DNA of 64,000 bases, taken from positions 224,979,943-225,043,942 of the forward strand of contig NC_084482.1 of assembly GCF_030035675.1 (NCBI RefSeq). The letters are read 5' to 3'. This stretch comes from Rhineura floridana. Lineage: Eukaryota > Chordata > Lepidosauria > Squamata > Rhineuridae. A program made the translations under genes and the position numbers. The notes below the pieces were generated by a model that had not been told where the DNA came from, made no database searches, and saw only the letters and a list, made by a program, of their open reading frames with translations. Shown here one piece after another: positions 43,431 to 56,085 of this stretch (the first letter of the stretch is position 1; the number at the start of each line of letters is the position of its first letter).

Positions 43431-43432
43431 TG

Positions 43433-44150
43433 CAGAGGATGGAGCGACTCCCGTATGAGGAAAGGTTGCAGCATTTGGGGCTTTTTCGTTTAGAGAAAAG
43501 GCGAGCAAACAGTGACATGACAGAAGTTAATAAAATTATGGACGGGTTGGAGAAAGTGGGTAGAGAAGAGTTTTTCTGCTCTTGCAACACTAGAAATGTT
43601 GAAAGATTCAGGGCAGACCAAAAAAAAAGGACTTATTAGTACAGTGCACAGTTAAACTATGGAATCCACTCCCACAAGAGGCAGCGATGGCCAGCAATGG
43701 CTTTAAAAGCAGTTTATACAAATTCATAGAGGATAAGGCGATCAGTGGCTACTAGCCATGATGGCCATGCCCTGCAAAGTTCCCCCTCCCCTCTTGTAAT
43801 ATTAAAACCCAATGGGGGGGGGCATCCAATGACGTTGGAAGATTCAGGGCAGACAAAAGAAAGTATTTCTTCACACAGCACAAGAGCTATGGGATTCGCT
43901 CCCGCCAACTTAGATGGCTTTAAAAGGGGATTAACAAATAAATGGGCGATAAGGCTATCTTAGAATCGTAGGGTTGGAAGGGGCTGTAAGGCCATCGAGT
44001 CCAACCCCCTGCATCAATGGCTACTAGCCGTGATGGCTACGCTCTCCCTTCCTGGTCACAGGCAAGCATGCTTCGGAACGCCAGTTTCCGGGAGCCACAG
44101 GGGGGGCGCGCTCTTGTGGTCCTGCTTGGGGGCGTCCCGCAGTGAGCATC
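43433..44150 (+). mobile_element. CR1/L3-type LINE 3' end, rearranged, with a CR1 tail inside
   Basis: It begins with MERLPYEERLQHLGLFRLEK and runs to the 3' UTR. At about 43835 the segment 'gttggaagattcagggcaga' appears a second time, so two overlapping LINE ends are joined. At 43960-44015 an inverted CR1 end ('agaatcgtagggttggaagg') lies before 'aatggctactagccgtgatg'. Confidence 0.75.
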
Positions 44151-44174
44151 AGGTTGGATCCCTGGCGGTGCCCC

Positions 44175-44235
44175 CTCCCTGAAACCCTGCAGAGCTGCTG
44201 CCAGTCAGAGCAGGCAGTACTGGCCTAGATGGAGC
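44175..44235 (+). mobile_element. tRNA-Ala-type SINE body fragment
   Basis: 'gcagagctgctgccagtcag' followed by 'cagtactggcctagatgga'. The head of the same SINE type is seen at 46824. Confidence 0.5.
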
Positions 44236-45140
44236 TCAGTGCACGGCGCCTTCCTGGGTTCAGCGCTCCAAGCCCCTCCCAACCCGGAGTGCCCTCCCAG
44301 CCTTTTGGTCTTTTTTTCTCCCCCCCTGCAAAAACCCCTACCCACATTGCTTTCCCCCTCCCGTCTCTCTCTCCGCACCCCCTTGCTGTGCGACCCCCGA
44401 TACTTGCAGCAGCTGCAAGGTGCCGCTCCGAGGAGGGGCGGGGGAGCAAACTGGAGCGCCCGCGAGGGGAGGAGGGAGTGAAACCCCCCTCCCTCTTGTT
44501 CCTAGGCAGACCCTCCCTCACTTTGCACCCTCCGGGGGGGGGAGAGGAGGGTCCTTACGTTTAACGCAATGCACTTTGCAGCCTAATCTGACACACGCCC
44601 GAAAAAGGCGGCGGGGGGGGAACGACCTGGGGAGAGGAAGGAAGTGCCTCTTTCCAAGACATTCTAGGCATCCGGACTCTCTTTTCGTTTTCAGCTCCCC
44701 CCCCCCGACCCCTTTGCAAGGGGGCAGCCTCTGGAGGTGGGGGGGCGAGCGCCGCCGGGCCCCTCGGGAAGCCTCCGCTGGGAAGGGCGGGCCAAGGAGG
44801 GTGCGCGGGGGAGTCGCGGAAGGGGGCAGAAGTCCTGTCTCGCTCCCCCCCTTTTATTTCCTGGCATGCAAAAGCCTGCCCCGCGCCCTGGGCACCTGGT
44901 GGGAACGGACCTCGCCCGGGCCCTGGTGACTTGGGGGGGGGGAGTCCCACGGAGGGTTCGCCACAGCCTCCCTTCCTCCCTTGAAATGCCTCTTGGGGGG
45001 GAATCAGCAAGAGTCGTGCGAGGAAGGGAGCCCTCCAGCCCTTTCGGGCTGCTCGGGGGTCGGGGTGGTCGCCCGGGTTTGGATCAGGAGCCGCCCAAGG
45101 ATGCCTCGGACTGCAACGCGGTTTACAGCTGTTTTTAAGC
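44230..45140. promoter_or_regulatory. CpG island, candidate promoter of gene C
   Basis: The most CpG-dense block of the window ('gaggggcgggggagcaaact', 'gggcgagcgccgccgggccc'). It carries the 30-bp motif shared with 2017-2046 and 26507-26537, but inverted, at 44640-44669. It lies 0.8 kb before the SCAN exon of gene C. Because the motif is inverted, either the motif works in both directions or the island also serves a minus-strand transcript. Long frames here reflect GC bias. Confidence 0.6.
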
Positions 45141-45149
45141 ATTGCATTT

Positions 45150-45400
45150 TAAATTGGCGTAACCCGCCCTGGGACCTTAGGGTGAAGGGCCAGTAAGAAT
45201 TACCATCATCATCATCATCCACTCTGGGGCCTTAGGATGAAAGGCCACTAAGAAGTATTATTGTTATTAGCATTGTAATCCACTCTGGGATCTTAGGGTG
45301 AAAGGCCGGTAACAATTATAATAATGATATTGACGTTGTTGTAATCGACCCTGGGACCTTAGGGTGAAGGACCTTTAAGAAATACTATTATTATTATTAA
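45150..45400. repeat. Tandem array of a short LINE/SINE tail, four copies
   Basis: Four units of 'ccctgggaccttagggtgaa' type (45168, 45222, 45285, 45349), each followed by 'ggcc.gtaagaa(t/g)ta' and a variable trinucleotide run (CAT, ATT, AAT). Spacing is about 55-65 bp. Confidence 0.75.
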
Positions 45401-45967
45401 TAATAATCAGCAATAATATCAAGCCCATGCAATCATAATAATATGTTTGCCAGCACACAAGGGTTGAGCAAATCACTCCTTCTGATTGGAGGGGGGGGGG
45501 TTCTTTGGCAGAGTGGGAGAGTTGCTTCAAATTGATCCTGATGTTCTGTTCTCCGTTGGACCCCAGAAAGTTGGCTGCCTTTTTTAGCCTCTCGTCCAGA
45601 TGCCCCGTTGAGGCTGTTCTCTGCCAGCCTTATCGCGTTCCACTCTTCCTTTCATTCTTACCTCTCACCCTCGTTGCCTTTCTCTCCAGCTGGGCTTTGT
45701 TTCCTTTGGTCACATAATGCTCACATTCAGCCTGTATTTTTGCCCGTTCATACCCTGTTATCATTTTTCATGTGTCAGCTGCACAACCATGTACGCACCA
45801 GGTTCAGCCCCTGGCCACTCCCATACAGAGGGTGATCTTCTGGGCAGATTCAATGCCTCAGGCTGCCTTGGGAAGAAAGGCTCCCTCCGAGTAATACTCT
45901 GCTCCTTTCTAGACTTACAAGGGAGCAGCTGGACCAGTCGCAGCTGTGCTCGAGCGCACAGAGCGAA
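45401..45967. other. 5' flank or 5' UTR of the SCAN exon
   Basis: No separate gene seen. 'ctcctttctag' at about 45912 is a usable acceptor, so the SCAN exon may begin near 45913 and hold a short 5' UTR before the ATG at 45968. Confidence 0.4.
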
Positions 45968-46375
45968 ATGGATGCACAAAGCCAAGGAGGTCACGAAGCT
46001 GGGAAGGAGACAGGAAAAGGCCCTCGCAGTGGGGAATTCCAGGATGGAAAAGTACAGAAGGCCCTGGGCAGGGATGCTGGCAGCACAGACGGTCAAGGCC
46101 AGTACTTCAGGCATTTCCGCTACCAGGAGGCCGAGGGACCGCGGGAGGTCTGCAGCCGACTTCACGACCTTTGCCGTCAGTGGCTGAAGCCGGAAAGGCA
46201 CACAAAAGCTCAGATGCTGGACCTGGTGATCCTGGAGCAGTTCCTGGCTGTCCTCCCCCCGGAGATGGAGAGCTGGGTCAGGGAGTGCGGAGCGGAGACC
46301 AGCTCCCAGGCGGTGGCTCTGGCGGAAGGTTTCCTCCTGAGCCAGGCTGAGGGGAAGAAGCAGGAAGAGGAGCAG
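45968..46375 (+). CDS. Gene C exon: SCAN domain (SCAN-KRAB-zinc-finger protein)
   Basis: The ATG opens 136 codons ending at CAG|gtgagg (phase 0). The first 45 residues are a polar leader. From about residue 46 the SCAN dimerisation domain reads [60 protein letters not shown], then [19 protein letters not shown]. Helices and the conserved LCRxWL and LEQFL blocks are complete. SCAN domains mediate homo- and hetero-dimers between zinc-finger factors in the nucleus. It joins the KRAB exon at 47047 in phase 0. The acceptor in front of it is not certain. Confidence 0.9.
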
Positions 46376-46599
46376 GTGAGGATGTTAAAACCTGGTGGTT
46401 CCAAGAGACAGGGCAGGCATGCAAGGACACTGTATTTTTAGAACACCTTACTGTCTCTATAAACGATCTTCTTGTTGCAGAACATTAACTGTTGATGCAC
46501 GGTCCGCTCAGGCTCTCTTCGGGCCTCCAGCTTTGGGGGGGGGCAAAGCAAATTGTTTTCTAAGTTAGAATTGGACTAAGGAGGATCAATTTTAATGTC

Positions 46600-46740
46600 C
46601 CTACACAGGAAGCTCACTAGGGGGGCAGGGGGCAGTCGCATGCATCTACCTCACAAGGCTGTTGTGAGGATGAAATGGAAGGGATGGAAAGCCATAGACT
46701 CTGCCCTGAGCCTTTTGGAGGAAGGGTGGGATAAAAATCT
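46600..46740 (+). mobile_element. SINE body fragment in intron 1
   Basis: 'ctacctcacaaggctgttgt', 'gaggatgaaatgg' and 'ggaggaagggtgggataaaa'. The same body type as at 29655-29775, diverged. Confidence 0.55.
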
Positions 46741-46823
46741 GAACATTTTATCACTGTCAAAGAGCCTCTTTAGGAAGGCTTATTTGTTTACTGGAACGCT
46801 TCTATCCTGTCCCCTTCTTGGGA

Positions 46824-48594
<1,771 letters not shown>

Positions 48595-49595
48595 GTGGTA
48601 AGTGGGAAAGCAAGAAAGACGACGGACCATGTGGGAAAAACAAGCTTCAAGACATGGAAGAGCACTTCAGAAAGTCAGAGGGACTAAAAGACCAGGAAAG
48701 AAGCCTAATGGAGACATGGGTGAGTGAATCCAATACTTCCCAGGGTGAGAACTTGCATGAAATCACAATTAATCAAGAAAAACAGAAAGGAACAAGAAGG
48801 AATGTCTGCCCAGTGTTTGGGAAAAGCTTCATTCACAAGATAAACCTTAATGTCCACTGGAAAAATCACACAGAAGAGAAGCCATATAAATGCCTGGACT
48901 GTGGAAAGAACTTCAGCCAGAGCACATACCTTAGTTTACATCGAAGAATCCACACGGGGGAGAAACCGTACAAATGCTTGGTATGTGGAAAGAGCTTCCA
49001 TCGGAGCTTCATCCTGACTGCCCATCAGAGAGTCCACAAAGGAGAGAAACCCTATCACTGCTCAGACTGTGGGAAGAGCTTTTACGATAGATCCCATCTC
49101 AATACCCACAAAAGAATCCATACAGGAGAGAAACCATATAAATGCCTGGAATGTGGAAAGAACTTCAGTCACAAGGTGAACCTTACCTCCCATCAAAGAA
49201 TTCACACAGGAGAGAAGCCCTATAACTGCACCGGTTGTGGGAAGAGTTTTTGTGACAAACAGAATCTTATTCGACACCAAAGAATCCACACAGGAGAGAA
49301 ACCATATAAATGCCAGGAGTGTGGACAGAACTTCAGGCAGCGTGCAACCCTCACTTCACATCAAAGAGTGCACACAGGGGAGAGACCATACCAATGCTTG
49401 GAATGCGGAAAGAGCTTTTACAGAAAAACAGAACTAAACAGACATCATAGAATTCACAGAAGGGTAGAAAGACCTGTCATGTCTTGGCGTGTTGAAATGG
49501 CTTCAGATGGTGTATCGATCGTACATCCTACCAGAGAACTTGTGCAGGAAAAACAGCGTATAACTTCTGAGATTAAGCAAGAACGCTATTGCTAA
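48595..49595 (+). CDS. Gene C exon: seven C2H2 zinc fingers
   Basis: It begins GT|GGT after 'ttccaacag', completing the phase-1 codon left by the KRAB exon, and is open to TAA 49593-49595. A linker ([20 protein letters not shown] ... [11 protein letters not shown]) is followed by a first finger that has lost its second cysteine (CPVFGKSF). Seven complete fingers come next with TGEKP-type linkers, then a basic tail ending in ERYC. Spliced with the two upstream exons the protein would be about 514 residues. Probable nuclear DNA-binding factor; target unknown. Confidence 0.92.
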
Positions 49596-49655
49596 AATTA
49601 CCCCTTATTAGAAAATTTGCGTGAGAGAGACGCTTCCCCCTTCCTCAAATTAATA

Positions 49656-49984
49656 CAGGCATACCCCGCTTAACGTCGCTTCACTTAATGTCGCCTTGCT
49701 CCATATGCCTGTATTTCTCCAGAAACGCAGCGCAGCAGCAGAGGCTTTAGCGTGTGGGGATGGAAATAGACGCGATTGCGCCAGCGCAAATCAGCTGGGA
49801 GGCGTGATCGTGATCAGCTGGGAGGCGCGCCAGCGCAGCAGCAGAGGCTTTAGCGTGGGGCTTTGAGGCTCCGCATGAAGGAGAGGTAGAAAAAGTTTTA
49901 AAAGGTAGTGCTTCACTTTAAGGACATTTTCGGTTTACGTACTCGCTCTGGTCCCGTTGAGTACGTTAATGCGAGGTATTACTG
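49656..49984. mobile_element. Tigger/pogo-like MITE
   Basis: The left end 'caggcataccccgcttaacg' and the inverted right end 'cagtaatacctcgcattaac' form imperfect terminal repeats like those of Tigger elements. TA flanks on the left and TG on the right, so one target base has changed. Inside is a repeated phrase, 'cgcagcagcagaggctttag' (in full at 49830), once with the same surroundings at 49730. It has no transposase and lies just behind the gene C stop codon. Confidence 0.75.
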
Positions 49985-50060
49985 TGTTTGGGAATGTGGA
50001 AAGAGCCTCAGCCAGAGCAAAATATACCATGTTCAGTGTATACCAAGATCTCATATAAGA
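49985..50060 (+). pseudogene. Decayed finger behind gene C
   Basis: 'gggaatgtggaaagagcctc' and 'agccagagcaaaatatacca' read as ECGKSLSQSKIYHV, a former finger. The MITE at 49656-49984 lies between it and the gene C stop. Confidence 0.6.
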
Positions 50061-50899
50061 AAGCAAACTTCATTGCAGTTCTCATCAAAGGCTGATAGGC
50101 CACTTCAGTCACAAACGAAAGTGTTGACCCTTGTTTCTTTACCTGGGATGTGTACTTTCTTGTAGCATATAATGTGCACTTTGAACCTTATGGAAGTCTG
50201 TCATCACTTGTAAAAGAGGGCTAATCAACCAGTTTGCGTAAAACATTTTTATTTTCTCCTATGCCTATTTTCCTCTTAAAATCTAGACATTCAGTGGAAA
50301 CTATTTCTGTTCATTGAACTGGGGTTCTGTCTATGCCTCTGTAACAGCGCAATCTAAGCCAACCATCAGGATGAGTGAGTTTAGGACAGGCAGATCATGG
50401 GCTGCCCCAGCTGAGGTGGTGTAACCCCCCTCATCCCAGCTCAGCTGGGGAAACACAGGAGTAAGTCCCTCTACCCGGCTGGGCCAGGCCTACGCTAGTC
50501 AAGGCAGCAGGACATGAGCACGCAGAATTTACCCCAGCCTAAGTCCAAAAAAAGGATGGGACAGGGCGCAAGGAGAGACTTAGACTTGTCCCAAACCTTT
50601 TTCAGATCTTTCACGTGACCTGGCAAGCTGGTGGAACTGACGCCAGCAAAAAGAGGTACAAGTTGAACTATTTTAAAGGCTAGTTTTTCCTCTGCCAGGT
50701 TCGGGCCGCCTCTGAGCCAGCAGTAGCTCTGCTTTGAATGGAGTTTGGAATACTTACGTCAGCATCACTTAAGCCAGCGTAATTTCCTCCGGCTTCCTGT
50801 TGTTCGGATTGCTCTCTTAAGGAGGCTTATGAAGACACATTTCAGTAATGCTGGGATGATCCCAGTGTAGTTGTGTAGAAGTTCCTAATTAACTGAGAG
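50061..50899. other. No gene recognised
   Basis: Probably the gene C 3' UTR and flank. 50340-50720 is richer in G+C and mentions no known repeat that I can name. Confidence 0.4.
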
Positions 50900-51356
50900 T
50901 ATGGCTACTGGGAAAAAAGCAAATTCCATGCTAGGGATCATTAGGAAAGGAACTAAAAATAAAACTGCCAATATGATAATGCAGCCATATTTGGAATGCT
51001 GTGTACGGTTCTGGTCACCTCACCTCAGAAAGGATATTGTAGAGTTGGAAAAGGTTCAGAAAAGGGCAGCCAAAGCGATCAAGGGGATGGAGCGACACCC
51101 CTGTGAGGAGGAAAGTTTGCAGTATTGGGCTCTTTGGTTTCGAAAAAAGGTGAGCAAACGGTGACATAATAGAAGTGTATAAAATTATACAGGGCATGGA
51201 GAAAGTGGATGGAGAAACTTTTTTCTCCTCTTGCATCACTAGAAATGTTGAAAGATTCAGGGCAGACAAAAGAAAGGACTTTGTGCAGCGCATAGTTAAA
51301 CTATGGAATCCACTCCCACAAGACACAGTGATGGTCACCAACTTGGATGACTTTGT

Positions 51357-51574
51357 GATGGATGGACTGCCTTCAAGTCGATCCCAACTTAAGGCAACCT
51401 TATGAATAAGGTTTTCATGGTAAGCGGTATTCAGAGGTGGTTTACCATTGCCTCCTTATGAGGCTGAGAGGCAGTGACTGGCCCAAGGTCACCCAGTGAG
51501 CTTCATGGCTGTCTAGGGATTCAGACCCTAGCCTCCCAGGTCATAGTTCAACACTCCAACCACTCCGCCTCTCT
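51357..51574 (-). mobile_element. tRNA-derived SINE inserted in the LINE
   Basis: The inverted SINE: 'ggactgccttcaagtcgatc' first, and 'ccaaccactccgcctctc' in place of the head. The LINE codons before it (NLDDF) and after it (NGFKCDLYKF) are continuous. Confidence 0.85.
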
Positions 51575-51617
51575 TGAATGGCTTTAAATGCGATTTATAC
51601 AAATTCACAGACGATAA

Positions 51618-51992
51618 GGCCTGTTTAGCCTGAGGAAGAGAAGACTGAGAGGAGATATCATAGCACTCTTCAAGTACATGAAAGGTTGCCACACAGAGGA
51701 GGGCTGGGATCTCTTCTTGATCGTCCCAGAGTGCAGGACACGGAATAATGGGCTCAAGTTGCAGGAAGCCAGATTTCGACTGGACATCAGAAAAAACTTC
51801 CTAACTGTTAGAGCCATAGGACAATGGAACCAATGACCTAGAGAGGTAGTGGTCTCTCCAACACTGGAGGCATTCAAGAGGCAGCTGGACAGCCATCTGT
51901 CAGGAATGCCTTGATTTGGATTCCTGCATTGAGCAGGGGGTTGGACTAGATGGCCTTATAGGCCCCTTCCAACTGTACTGTTCTATGCTTCT
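51618..51992 (+). mobile_element. CR1 3' end inserted in the LINE
   Basis: From 'tgtttagcctgaggaagaga' through 'ggacatcagaaaaaacttcc' to 'ggccccttccaactgtactg' and 'ttctatgcttcta'. 'aaggc' is found at both edges of the insert and may be target duplication. Confidence 0.8.
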
Positions 51993-52175
51993 AAGGCGAT
52001 CGGTGGCTACTAGCCATGATGGCTATGCTCTGCAAAGTGCAGAGTGCGCTGTTCCGCTCAGGTTCTGTCTGTGGACTTCCCACTGAGGCATCTGCCTGGC
52101 CACTGTGAGAGCGGGATGCTGGACGACTAGACGGTCCATTGCTCTGATCCTACAGGGCTCTCCTTACGCTGGCTA

Positions 52176-53560
52176 AGGGCGAGTACTGATATAAGTTGGA
52201 AGCTGCTCATGGCGATGGCCACCTTGCCCCTGCTTAAAAAACAATGATGGAGAGCCCTCCAGCTCTTCAGGCTGTCTGTTGTCCCTCTGTTAGCCAACTC
52301 ATCCTGCTGGGAGGTGTATCCTGATGCTTCCATTGGAGTCCTGTCCTCTGGAGTGGGAGTGGGGAAACCTTGTCAGCCCCCGGGCCGTATTTCCATCTGG
52401 GCCACCTTCTGGGGGGCCATATGCCAGTGGGGGTGGGGGTGCAAGCAAAAGCAGGCAGAGCAATGCACATTTTACCTTTGTAGAGTAGGCTAGTTTGTAC
52501 ACACTCTCACACACCCCTCTTAGTCCTTCCATCTAGGCATAATCGGAGTGGAAGGGCACACTCAAACCAGCCCCCCCCCCAAAAAAAAACTCGGGTGCAA
52601 ATCAGAGCCAGAGGGGGTGTGGCTAGGGCCAGCATGTGGCCTGGATAAGAGTCTCAAGGGCCATATCAAGATAGCCTAGCCTGAAGATCCCCACCACCAC
52701 CCCGGTCAAGAACAACACAGGACAAGTTTGTTCCATCTTCTGAGAGCCCTTTCAATATGTCATGATGGCTACTGCGTGTCCACTTGAATCTTACCTTCTC
52801 TAGGGTTACAGAACAGCCAGCTCTTCCAAGTGTTCTGCCAGTATATGTTTTTTTTTTTAAGAAAAAGCGGGGGGGAGTGCCAACCAGGAGGATCAGTCAA
52901 TTGAGCTCCATCAAATTTAATTAAAAAAAAAAAAATCAGAATGCCCGCCATGCATCCATTATTCTGTGTGTGGATTCTGTGCAACGGTCAGACATTCCGG
53001 TGGCAAGCCTAAGCGTGCTTAGCTGGGAGTTGCGGTTCGTCAACCCCAGGAGGACCAAAGGGTCCCCACACCTGCTCTAAGGGCCCCCCGAGATATGGCA
53101 GCAGCAGGTCTGTTGCTTACAAGGTTGCCCCACAGCGGGGCAGAGTTGCATGAGGGGTCATTTCAAGTGGAGAAGCCGTGGGCGGAAAGGGGAGGGTTGA
53201 TGCCTCTGCCCCAGCTGCAGCTTTACCCTTGCAACACTCCCCCTCCCTCCTGATCATCTTTGCGGTAGGTCGAGTCCTGGTTACGGGCCCAGAGTCTGTC
53301 TAGAGGGAAAGCAGCCGGGGTAGATGAGGAGTTCAGGACTCTCCTCCCACCTTCACCGGAAAGCACAGAAGTAGCACACATAATGAGTTTGTGGCCAAAC
53401 TGGCAGTTCAGCCCTAATTCTGCGTTGGCCAGAAAAACACCCCAAAAAACGGATCAGGCAAGACAAAAAAATAGGTAGAAATATATGGATTCCCCTCCTC
53501 ACCCCCGAGCTGGTAGCGAGATGGGCTTGACGTATGACCACGGAATCGGAAACATTGTTC
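52176..53560. other. No gene recognised
   Basis: Mixed non-coding sequence with two poly(A)/(T) runs near 52845-52935. No domain or named repeat seen. Confidence 0.4.
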
Positions 53561-53562
53561 TC

Positions 53563-53568
53563 TTTATT
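53563..53568 (-). terminator. Candidate poly(A) signal of the macroglobulin gene
   Basis: AATAAA on the minus strand, 0.7 kb past the last macroglobulin exon that can be recognised. Plausible by position only. A last short exon could begin after 'gatacccag' at about 53660 on the minus strand, but its residues are not recognisable. Confidence 0.3.
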
Positions 53569-54271
53569 TTGTCTAGAGGAGGCCGAGAAAAGGTGGGCTC
53601 ACGGTTTTCACAGGGTGTTCCCCACCAGTTCGTGCTCTCCCGCGTGCGGATTCTGGGTATCACCAGAGGAGGCCAAGGCCTTGGGGCTGATCAGGCAGTG
53701 GAATTAGCAAGGAAAACGGGCTAGACTGTGTTGGCAGCACCTTGGAAAACACTTCCCCTCTTCAGTCTCTGCATTGCTGTATGGCCTGCTCTCTCCACCG
53801 GTGTCGGCTGGTGGAAGGAAGATGCCAGCAGAATTGGGCTTCATTCGTCATGCGTTCCTCTGTTTAGTTTCATCTACCGTGGAGGAAACAGCAGAAAAAT
53901 CTCCTTTGGAGCTTAAGCCACAGAAAGTCAAGGCATTTGGGAGTCTGAAGCAGGACACCCACATGTTGACCCCCATACCCCATAAGCCAGAGAGTTGACA
54001 GGCTCCTGCCCTTTCCTGCCTCTCTTGTTTCAGCCCAGGTGGGGTCCCCATCCTGCCTCGTGGGAGGCCAGCCCTCTGTTCAGCTCCGTGTCGTCTGATG
54101 CGGCCGTCTTGCCAGAGGACGGAGGCTTTGGTGCAGGGTTGCAGATTGCACCCTGCTTGTGAGCCTTCCAAAGGCATCTGGCTGGATGCTGGCCTAGAGG
54201 GACCTTTGGCTTCAAAGCAGCCAACGTTTGGTTTGTGGCCTGGTGGGAGGCAATCTCCGCCCATACTTGAC

Positions 54272-54313
54272 CTGTACTGCATGGGGCGTTGTACTCTGCG
54301 GCAGCTCTTTCAT
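54272..54313 (-). CDS. Alpha-2-macroglobulin family gene, 42-bp exon near the C-terminus
   Basis: Minus strand, after 'tcttcctctttccag'. It completes GAT from the phase-1 G of the previous exon and encodes (D)ERAAAEYNAPCST, ending G|gtcaag in phase 1. Human A2M has DEFAIAEYNAPCS at this place, as I recall it, and a small exon of the same length. The cysteine belongs to the receptor-binding domain. A further last exon is expected downstream (below 54270) but was not identified with confidence. Confidence 0.85.
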
Positions 54314-54512
54314 CTGGAAAGAGGAAGAAGCAAGAGGGAGAGATGGTCAGGCCCAGACTCTGCCTCCCCTTTCCCCCCCATCTTCCATAGCTACCAGACT
54401 TCGTCTTGCTTTAGGCTAGCAAATTGTTTTCAAGTTTTTAGAATGTTTGTAACTCCTTTTGTACGGTGGTTTTAATTTTGGAGAAAACGTCTTTGAGGGA
54501 ACTAAGAATTGA

Positions 54513-54768
54513 GTTGTTGTGATGTGCCTTCAAGCTGATTATGACTTAAGGCGACCTTATGAATCAGCGACCTCCAAGAGCATCTGTCCTGAACCACCCT
54601 GTTCAGATCTTGTAAGTTCAGGTCTGTGGCTTCCTTTATGGAATCAATCCACCTCTTGTTTGGCCTTCCTCTTTTTCTACTCCCTGCTGTTTTTCCCAGC
54701 ATGATTGTCTTTTCTAGTGAATCGTGTCTTCTCATGATGTGTCCAAAGTATGATAACCTCAGAACTGA
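54513..54768 (-). mobile_element. RTE-BovB 3' end in the last macroglobulin introns
   Basis: Minus frame SYFGHIMRRHDSLEKTIMLG, KRGRPNKRWIDSIKEATDLN and DRCSWRSLIHKVA. Confidence 0.85.
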
Positions 54769-54839
54769 GATGTGCACTTTAATCATAATGATAATAATAG
54801 ACACTGAGGAGCTCTGCAGTGCCGGAGCCCTTTTCTCAC

Positions 54840-54942
54840 CTGGTTCGTAGTAATCGTAGACTGTCACCAAGGCCGGCTTCAGGGCCTGGACGAGCACGTC
54901 CCGCTCCACTGTGAAGGAGAAGCTCTGGGTGATGTTGTTCAC
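54840..54942 (-). CDS. Alpha-2-macroglobulin family exon, receptor-binding domain
   Basis: 103 bp on the minus strand from 'ctccacag' to 'G|gtgaga'. It encodes VNNITQSFSFTVERDVLVQA and LKPALVTVYDYYEP, matching the family segment (V)SNQTLSLFFTVLQDVPVRDL / KPAIVKVYDYYE. The receptor-binding domain is exposed after protease trapping and binds LRP1 in A2M. Open, with proper splice sites and phase. Confidence 0.92.
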
Positions 54943-55399
54943 CTGTGGAGAACCAGGTGGGCTCATCATCATCATCATCACGGCTTGGGATCCAAGTGAC
55001 CCAGCAGCTGATGCAGACCCTCACCACACCCAGCAAAGCGACGGTGGAGGATGTGAGCAACCTGGCTTTGTCTTTGATGCTGGGGGGGCTTCTTCAGATT
55101 AGCTGTGCCCTTCTTCAGTGTGTGTGTAAGGAGCACCAGCGCCTAGCCTATGGGACTGTACAGGTCTGTCTCTGTCTCTTTCTCTCTCACACACACAGTG
55201 ACACTCCCACTGCCCTGCTCGATGAAACGCATCGAGTGGCATCCAGTGTGTCCTCCCCCCCCCCGTCACTCCTAGGCTGGAAGGACATTTGTCTCTACAG
55301 CCTCACTGCTTTTCCTCCTTCCTGGAAGAGGGGAAGGGAAGGATTAAAACAGCATTTCTTCTCCTTGCCCAGCCAAGTGGTGACAGAGAAGGGAGAGAC

Positions 55400-55710
55400 C
55401 ATAGAATAGAATCGTAGAGGTGGAAGGGGCCGATAAGGCCATCAAGTCCAACCCCCTGCTCAATGCAGGAATCCAAATTAAAGCATCCCCGACAGGTGGC
55501 GGTCCAGCTGCCTCTTGAACACCTCCATTGTTGGACAGCCCCCCACCTCCTGAGGTCATTGGTTCCTAATTCCCAACAGGAAGGTCTTCCTGATGTTCAG
55601 CCGAAATCTGGCTTCCTGTAACTTGATCTCATTATTCTGCACTCTGGGATGATCGAGAAGAGATCCTGGCCCTCCTCTGTGTGGCAACCTTTCAAGTCCT
55701 TGAAGAATGT
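55400..55710 (-). mobile_element. CR1 3' end in a macroglobulin intron
   Basis: Starts 'agaatagaatcgtagaggtg' and 'ggccatcaagtccaaccccc', then the inverted ORF2 end ('ctggcttcctgtaacttgat'). Confidence 0.85.
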
Positions 55711-56016
55711 GATCCTATCATTTCTGGAATACTCTGAATGGGAGAAAGATGCAGCTTGTCCCATTCAGGGGAACCCATCAGAGCATTCCAGAGTGAATGT
55801 CTGGAGGTGGGGGCGAAGTGCACAGTGGTTGTGTGTGTGTGTATGTGGTGGCCAATTGGAACAGCTCATCCGCTGCCTCATTAGCATACCTGTGTTTCCC
55901 AGGGCAATGGAAAGGGAAGATTGGGGGGTGACTCCACCTCCCCTCGCCGTGCCCACTGGCACTCCCAAAGGGAGCGATTCTCTCGCCCTCCATCTTTTGC
56001 CCTCCTCCTCGCTCAC

Positions 56017-56085
56017 CTGCTCCAAATACAGGAGGACGTGGCTGGTGCTGACTTCTGTCCGCTTGACCTGCTGTTGCCCTTCCAG
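56017..56085 (-). CDS. Alpha-2-macroglobulin family exon, receptor-binding domain
   Basis: 69 bp on the minus strand, 'cctccag' to 'gtgagc', phases 0 and 0, encoding LEGQQQVKRTEVSTSHVLLY and LEQ. It corresponds to human LERSNHVSRTEVSSNHVLIYLDK, which has the same length, 23 codons, as I recall it. Confidence 0.92.

Larger units (their letters stand above)
50900..52175 (+). mobile_element. CR1/L3-type LINE 3' part, split by a SINE and by a CR1 end
   Basis: LINE parts are 50900-51356 (frame KANSMLGIIRKGTKNKTANM, KDIVELEKVQKRAAKAIKGM), 51575-51618 and 51992-52175 ('atcggtggctactagccatg' and the 3' UTR). Frames are broken. The inserts are a minus-strand SINE and a plus-strand CR1 end. Confidence 0.85.

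Noticed and set aside
44229-45142. Several long frames on both strands in the CpG island
   Set aside because: Low-complexity Pro/Gly/Arg readings caused by base composition. No domain or splice support.
53848-54272. Read-through of the 42-bp macroglobulin exon into a longer C-terminus
   Set aside because: The added residues are unlike the family, and a donor is present at the expected place (54271). Not fully excluded, because the last exon was not identified.
55222-55250. A second hammerhead-like site sharing 'gaaacgcatcgag' with 13367-13379
   Set aside because: It has no CUGANGA core. The bases form a simple 7-bp hairpin (ctcgatg / catcgag), so the match is probably chance or a remnant too short to use.
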